Part shown: positions 16,001 through 19,034 of the stretch, in pieces
Numbering within the stretch: the first letter of the stretch is position 1
Layout of the letters: each line of letters begins with the position of its first letter
Assembly (NCBI GenBank): GCA_964355425.1
Contig: CAYHDN010000013.1
Span: forward strand, 1 to 19,034
DNA length: 19,034 bases
Direction of reading: 5' to 3'
Origin: CAYHDN01 sp964355425
Lineage (GTDB): Bacteria; Patescibacteriota; UBA1384; XYA2-FULL-43-10; CAINNR01
Translations under genes and position numbers: made by a program
The notes under the pieces: model-generated
Database searches by the model: none
The model's input: the letters and a program-made list of their open reading frames with translations, nothing else
What the model was told of the DNA's origin: nothing

Positions 16001-16088
16001 GTTTAATTTGTTTCAGAAATACAATCAATTCGTCAGTTTTAACTTGGCGATTTTTTGTTCCAACTTTTTAGTTCGCAGCTTTATTTGA
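15900..16088 (+). CDS. Doubtful 62-codon frame in leader A
   Basis: It begins MPTSTSTYEVAVTRLIIQNI and has a helix-like stretch to about residue 36, after which it runs antisense over the 3' end of the coiled-coil gene. The ATG directly follows the TAG of a four-codon mini-ORF (ATGCGCGAGAGG at 15885-15896), which would favour reinitiation. GAGG is only three bases from the ATG. The first half could be the start of a truncated gene. I do not recognise it. Confidence 0.2.
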   Translation: MPTSTSTYEVAVTRLIIQNILTAEKQRERKEVKEFNLFQKYNQFVSFNLAIFCSNFLVRSFI

Positions 16089-16435
16089 TAAATTTCTTCA
16101 CCGAGAGCCGTGATATCCTCTTTTGTTATTTTTTCAATCCGATCAATCTTAATTTCAAGAGCATCAATTCTTTTCTCAACATTTCGAAACTCAACTTCCA
16201 TTTTGAAACGCAGAGAGTCGATTTTGGAATCAATTTGATCGAACCGCTTGTCGATAGATTCGAACCGCTTATCGTGGCTATTTAGTTTGTTTTGAACGTC
16301 AGAAAAACCGACGGCCGTGGCAGATGCCAAGTCATCAATAGTTTTTGTCAATTCATCAAATTTAGAATCGGAGGTTGTAAAACCCTTCTCCATTTTATTT
16401 GCCAGATCGTTGATTGTGATTTCTTTATCTTTCAT
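16025..16435 (-). CDS. Coiled-coil protein of unknown function
   Basis: This 136-residue, highly charged protein is almost entirely helical. Heptad-like repeats such as KFDELTKTIDDL, KRFESIDKRFDQIDSKIDSL and RIDALEIKIDRIEKI run from about residue 15 to the end. There is no signal peptide, membrane segment or catalytic motif. Small tropomyosin-like or phage tail-fibre-like proteins of this kind are common as hypothetical proteins; a structural or oligomerising role is the most that can be said. Codon use is AT-leaning like the core genes. The ATG at 16435 starts six bases after a -10 element, so the message is probably leaderless. No clear terminator follows, and the 3' end converges with leader A. 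Confidence 0.8.
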   Translation of the reverse strand: MKDKEITINDLANKMEKGFTTSDSKFDELTKTIDDLASATAVGFSDVQNKLNSHDKRFESIDKRFDQIDSKIDSLRFKMEVEFRNVEKRIDALEIKIDRIEKITKEDITALGEEIYQIKLRTKKLEQKIAKLKLTN

Positions 16436-16441
16436 ATTTTA

Positions 16442-16472
16442 AGTATATCACCAAGATCCAAAACTCTGTCAA
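16442..16472 (-). promoter_or_regulatory. Promoter of the coiled-coil gene, start site at the ATG
   Basis: Minus-strand TTGACA (16467-16472) is perfect. TATACT (16442-16447) follows after 19 bases and is preceded by TGA, so the extended -10 may compensate for the long spacer. Six bases separate the -10 from the ATG at 16435. Confidence 0.6.
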
Positions 16473-16501
16473 ATAAATATTTGATAACCTGGCGGTTTTA
16501 C

Positions 16502-16530
16502 CCAAAGTACACCTCGTAGGTGTACTTTGG
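16502..16530. repeat. 29-bp perfect hairpin
   Basis: CCAAAGTACACCT and its exact complement flank the loop CGT, giving a 13-bp stem. Neither strand continues into a T-tract. On the minus strand its centre, CACCTACGAGGTG, is identical to the centre of the CCACCT hairpin in leader A, so the same 13-base core occurs in opposite orientation on either side of the coiled-coil gene. Confidence 0.75.
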
Positions 16531-16600
16531 TGGTTTAATCTGAATTTGGTTTAGAATTTGATAATACAAAAATGGATAATTAATGATTTTCAAAAATCAT

Positions 16601-16629
16601 TTGACAAAAAAATCAAATCGTGCTATAAA
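16601..16629 (+). promoter_or_regulatory. Promoter in repeat copy 1
   Basis: TTGACA (16601-16606), 17 bases, TATAAA (16624-16629), with TGC before the -10. A 9-bp dyad, AATGATTTT-CA-AAAATCATT (16582-16601), abuts the -35 and could be an operator. Its transcript would start near 16636 and read through copy 2. Confidence 0.75.
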
Positions 16630-16797
16630 TAGGTAGACTTATCGACATGCTTATGCGTGATTGATGAGTGGTATGGGAATACACCATAACAATTACAAGT
16701 TAAGCGTTTATCGCTAAACTTGCTTTGTATGGGGAGCGTCCCCAATCCCTCTCCCTGATAATACAAAAATGGATAATTAATGATTTTCAAAAATCAT

Positions 16798-16826
16798 TTG
16801 ACAAAAAAATCAAATCGTGCTATAAA
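16798..16826 (+). promoter_or_regulatory. Promoter in repeat copy 2, proximal promoter of the 357-residue gene
   Basis: Identical to the copy-1 promoter: TTGACA (16798-16803), 17 bases, TATAAA (16821-16826), extended by TGC, with the upstream dyad at 16779-16798. The predicted start near 16833 gives a leader of 148 bases. Confidence 0.75.
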
Positions 16827-16832
16827 TAGGTA

Positions 16833-16980
16833 GACTTATCGACATGCTTATGCGTGATTGATGAGTGGTATGGGAATACACCATAACAATTACAAGTTAA
16901 GCGTTTATCGCTAAACTTGCTTTGTATGGGGAGCGTCCCCAATCCCTCTCCCTCGGGCGGAGAGCGGAAGAGGTGACATT
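16833..16980 (+). ncRNA. Structured leader with five hairpins and a 17-codon upstream ORF
   Basis: In order: CATGC-TTAT-GCGTG (16843-16856); TATGG/CCATA (16869-16885); AAGTTAAGCG-TTTAT-CGCTAAACTT with one mismatch (16894-16918); TGGGGA-GCG-TCCCCA (16927-16941); and CTCTCC/GGAGAG (16946-16964), directly followed by GAGGTGA (16970-16976) at seven-base spacing from the GTG start. A mini-ORF MRD ends in TGATG and overlaps the start of an upstream ORF (16861-16914) beginning MSGMGIHHNNYK. The arrangement suggests control of translation or of transcript ends, but it matches no riboswitch class I know. Confidence 0.5.
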
Positions 16981-18054
16981 GTGAGGATTTGGCATCACCG
17001 CCGTTTTTGGGCCGTTCTGATCGTCTTGTTCGTTGCAATCAGCGGGTTCAGGACGTACATCTGGCAGATGGAGAAGAAGGGGCTCCATTTGCAGATTGGT
17101 ACCTCCTTGTATCCCGTAGTCTCTGACTACTTCAGCTGGAGTCATGAGGTTCCGTTGGGGAAAGCAGAGCTGCCGGTCGTAGGTGAATTCTACACCTACC
17201 GACGGCCCAACCCCGACTACCGCAAGATGAGCCCTTGGCAGCGAGCTACTGTCTGGCTGTACGAGACATTCAGTGGCGGACGGACTGCGACCAAGCAGTG
17301 TCATTCCGTTGATCCGACAACTCGTACATGGGACACTGGGTCTGATGACAAGATCCGACCTGTATCGGAGATCGTCGGGCACGTTACCGAGATCTACGAC
17401 AGCCGCCAGCGTGAACTGTCGAAGACACAGGAAGGCCGAATGCGGCTTTGGGTCGAACGACATCACCTGCGGGGCGACTATGCTTGGCTGAAGTCGAGTC
17501 AATACATGGCCATCCAGTCTAAACAGGGTACCCAGATATACGACAGTGTGGGTAACCCTATCAGACTCTTCGCAGGCTGGAGTCTAAAGACCACTGGGAC
17601 GAAGTTCCTGCTGCTCAAAAGGAACGATCAGTGGAGAATCACCCTCCTGGCTTACTGGCCGGAGACTGGCAGGATCCTGTCACCGTGTGACGCGAACGGA
17701 CAACAGTTGCCGTCACTTAACCCTCACTACCAGGGCAACGGGTTCACAGTCTCAGGTCGGCTCGCTCTGCTCTTCATGGGGCAGAGATGGATGGTTGACC
17801 CGACCGGGCCACACATTCAGACCTCGACTCTCACCTTCGGTAGCCCCTTCACTGGCAAGATTGTGATGTCTGGCGGTGGGGAAGCGGACGTCTTTGTCAA
17901 GGTCTTGGTGGATGGGAAAGAATGCACGCCCATGTATGGAGTTTGGGCGCAAGAAATCCCGCTCACCAGAGTGCACAAAGTGGAGATCGAGGCCAGCCGC
18001 CATGCAGAAAACTACTGGTCTAGCGGCGGCATCGATAAGTTCACATTGAAGTAA
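16981..18054 (+). CDS. Membrane-anchored extracytoplasmic protein, function unknown
   Basis: The 357-residue product starts MRIWHHRRFWAVLIVLFVAI: a basic tip and a short hydrophobic helix (about 9-23) that fits a signal anchor, so the rest should lie outside the cytoplasm. It is rich in Trp, Tyr and beta-forming stretches. The last 70 residues (from FTGKIVMSGGGEADVFVKVL) look like a beta-sandwich. I recognise no catalytic motif and do not know the family. The GTG start has GAGGTGA seven bases upstream. At about 53-55% GC it is clearly richer than the neighbouring AT-leaning genes, and most third positions are G or C. It is monocistronic, with a duplicated promoter-leader in front and a strong terminator behind, which suggests acquired DNA. 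Confidence 0.8.
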   Translation: MRIWHHRRFWAVLIVLFVAISGFRTYIWQMEKKGLHLQIGTSLYPVVSDYFSWSHEVPLGKAELPVVGEFYTYRRPNPDYRKMSPWQRATVWLYETFSGGRTATKQCHSVDPTTRTWDTGSDDKIRPVSEIVGHVTEIYDSRQRELSKTQEGRMRLWVERHHLRGDYAWLKSSQYMAIQSKQGTQIYDSVGNPIRLFAGWSLKTTGTKFLLLKRNDQWRITLLAYWPETGRILSPCDANGQQLPSLNPHYQGNGFTVSGRLALLFMGQRWMVDPTGPHIQTSTLTFGSPFTGKIVMSGGGEADVFVKVLVDGKECTPMYGVWAQEIPLTRVHKVEIEASRHAENYWSSGGIDKFTLK

Positions 18055-18063
18055 CCAGCCGTG

Positions 18064-18100
18064 CCAGTCATTCGCACCTAGTGCAGTGACTGGTTTTTTT
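18064..18100 (+). terminator. Intrinsic terminator of the 357-residue gene
   Basis: The outer stem CCAGTCA/TGACTGG and the inner GCAC-CTA-GTGC form a two-part hairpin that runs into seven T residues at 18094-18100. It begins nine bases after the stop codon. Confidence 0.9.
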
Positions 18101-18121
18101 ATTCCCCTCCTCTTCTATTTT

Positions 18122-18130
18122 TGCTACAAT
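18122..18130 (+). promoter_or_regulatory. Extended -10 promoter of the surface-protein gene
   Basis: TGCTACAAT gives a five-of-six -10 with TGn; no -35 is visible in the C-rich stretch upstream. The predicted start near 18137 gives a leader of about 24 bases that contains AGGGTG before the ATG. Confidence 0.5.
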
Positions 18131-18160
18131 ATACCTATACAAATTAATATCAGGGTGAAG

Positions 18161-19034
18161 ATGAGCAGGAGGGCTTTAATACTATTAATATCTCTGGTCT
18201 CGATTTTGGCTGTAGCATCGGTCTATTTTGGGTTTTATAACAGTAAAAATCAAAAAATCAATCTAAAAACCCAAGCCGCAACAAATAATGTTACACTTAC
18301 CACCGAAGCTGAGTGGACATTAGGTACCAACGTTAATACTTTGTTGAGTAGTCCATCAGGCACAGTCAAAATAAGTAATGCATCTACCAGTCAAATTGAT
18401 ATTTCTACAGGAACATTATCAGCTACTATCGATGCTGGTGGTGCCAGCAAAGTTGTTGATGGCAATGACATAACCGGTTGGGGATATGTGGCAGTGGCAG
18501 ATACTTCTCATTATTACTGGATAGACGAATTAACTACCGAAAAAACTATGAGCAGTCTCAACCTGCTTACCGGTGGTGATGCTGCTTCCCAATATTGTCT
18601 TTATTCCAGCACTGATGGCGTTACATACTCACCTCTCAATCTTGTTGGTTGGGGCGGAGCCGGTAATAATTGCCAAGGTGGGCAGACTCCAGGGGGCTTT
18701 AATGGAACCCTTGTAAGTCCGGTGACTTTTAAATATTTAAAAATTGAAGTTTGGAGTGGAACAGGTAATGATGTCGTAGGGGTCCAGGAGTACAGGGTAT
18801 ATACCACTGGCAATGCCACCCACACCTCTGCCACCACTCAACTTGATGCCGGAGCACATACAACAATGAATTGGACGACTTTTGCGCCAACAGCAACCAT
18901 TCCTGCTGACACTTCAATTAACTTTAGATTTCGAACTAGTGCAGATGGAGCCGGCTGGGGAAGCTGGACGGCAAGTACGGCTTCGGCTGGGTCAATAAAC
19001 ATTGCAACACTCTTGGGGGGAACGGATGCGGCTA
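18161..19034 (+). CDS. Secreted or anchored surface protein, 3' end beyond window
   Basis: The frame is open from ATG at 18161 to the window edge (291 residues). It starts MSRRALILLISLVSILAVAS, a signal peptide or anchor with two arginines before the hydrophobic core. Residues about 45-200 resemble a discoidin-like (F5/8 type C) carbohydrate-binding fold: WGYVAVADTSHYYWIDEL, CLYSSTDGVTYSPL and FKYLKIEVWSGTGNDVVGVQEYRVY (given here as landmarks). After about 205 comes a repeat-type segment with PADTSINFRFRTSADGAGW and GSWTAST, of the kind found in large adhesins of Patescibacteria. AGGGTG precedes the ATG. Composition is AT-leaning like the core genes. A role in attachment to a host cell or surface is an inference. 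Confidence 0.8.
   Translation, partial: MSRRALILLISLVSILAVASVYFGFYNSKNQKINLKTQAATNNVTLTTEAEWTLGTNVNTLLSSPSGTVKISNASTSQIDISTGTLSATIDAGGASKVVDGNDITGWGYVAVADTSHYYWIDELTTEKTMSSLNLLTGGDAASQYCLYSSTDGVTYSPLNLVGWGGAGNNCQGGQTPGGFNGTLVSPVTFKYLKIEVWSGTGNDVVGVQEYRVYTTGNATHTSATTQLDAGAHTTMNWTTFAPTATIPADTSINFRFRTSADGAGWGSWTASTASAGSINIATLLGGTDAA

Larger units (their letters stand above)
16560..16953 (+). repeat. Perfect tandem duplication of a 197-bp promoter-leader unit
   Basis: Copy 1 is 16560-16756 and copy 2 is 16757-16953; I found no difference between them. Each holds a dyad, a promoter and the first part of a structured leader. The junction falls in the loop of the last hairpin, so only copy 2 continues into the hairpin's 3' arm and the GAGGTGA ribosome-binding site. 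It is either very recent, maintained by selection or conversion, or an assembly error. Confidence 0.95.

Noticed and set aside
15821..16006. A 61-codon plus-strand frame
   Set aside because: It starts upstream of the leader A promoter, so its start codon would not be in that transcript, and it overlaps the hairpins.
16840..16920. Integron attC site, suggested by lone gene units and GTTAAGC
   Set aside because: The inverted partner reads GCTAAAC and does not match RYYYAAC, no bulged two-box layout is present, and no integrase is in the window.
16897..17502. A 201-codon minus-strand frame
   Set aside because: It is antisense to the 357-residue gene, runs into the leader, and has no promoter or ribosome-binding site. 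High GC content favours long shadow frames.
18167..18181. A third strong AGGAGG six bases before ATA, as a possible start of the surface gene
   Set aside because: The AGG AGG are Arg codons after a good ATG, and starting at ATA would remove the positive charges needed for the signal peptide.
1..19034. tRNA, rRNA, CRISPR array, transposase, retron or diversity-generating retroelement
   Set aside because: No cloverleaf, rRNA motif, spaced repeat array, transposase or reverse-transcriptase frame was seen. The only tandem repeat is the 197-bp two-copy promoter unit.

Overview
The window reads as part of a small-genome bacterium of the Candidate Phyla Radiation (Patescibacteria). This rests on indirect signs: compact, AT-leaning core genes; an Obg that ends after its GTPase domain; very short leaders with little or no Shine-Dalgarno sequence on several core genes; a LysM-CHAP hydrolase with a single N-terminal anchor; and a surface protein of a repeat style common in these bacteria. 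TGA is used as a stop (cdaA, the coiled-coil gene), so the UGA-glycine lineages (Gracilibacteria, Absconditabacteria) are unlikely. The phylum is an inference; no rRNA or tRNA gene was seen.

Layout. (1) 1-8420, minus strand: a transcription and translation operon, rpoB-rpoC-rpsL-rpsG, driven by a good promoter at 8391-8419. rpsG is cut by the window edge. (2) 8600-9077, plus strand: a lone GC-rich cold-shock-domain gene with its own promoter and a strong terminator that runs into the stop codon of obg. (3) 9076-13530, minus strand: obg, a membrane-anchored LysM-CHAP hydrolase, and the overlapping pair ybbR/cdaR-cdaA (c-di-AMP synthesis). (4) 13557-15497: infB, probably leaderless. (5) 15510-18100: a patchwork with a 62-codon GC-rich gene and its terminator, a 34-bp palindrome, a promoter-leader with only a doubtful gene behind it, a leaderless coiled-coil gene, a 29-bp hairpin, a perfect 197-bp tandem duplication of a promoter plus structured leader, and a GC-rich gene for a 357-residue anchored protein of unknown function. 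(6) 18122 to the end: the start of a surface protein with a discoidin-like region.

The core genes are ordinary housekeeping genes. The less ordinary material is a class of GC-rich single genes placed between AT-leaning operons, and a family of related promoter-leader elements (one at 15834-16000, two at 16560-16976). These leaders keep a UUAU-loop hairpin with a covarying stem, mini-ORFs and a GAGGTGA ribosome-binding site. I could not recognise a known defence, CRISPR, retron or integron system. Every promoter I could place carries a TG one base upstream of the -10 hexamer.
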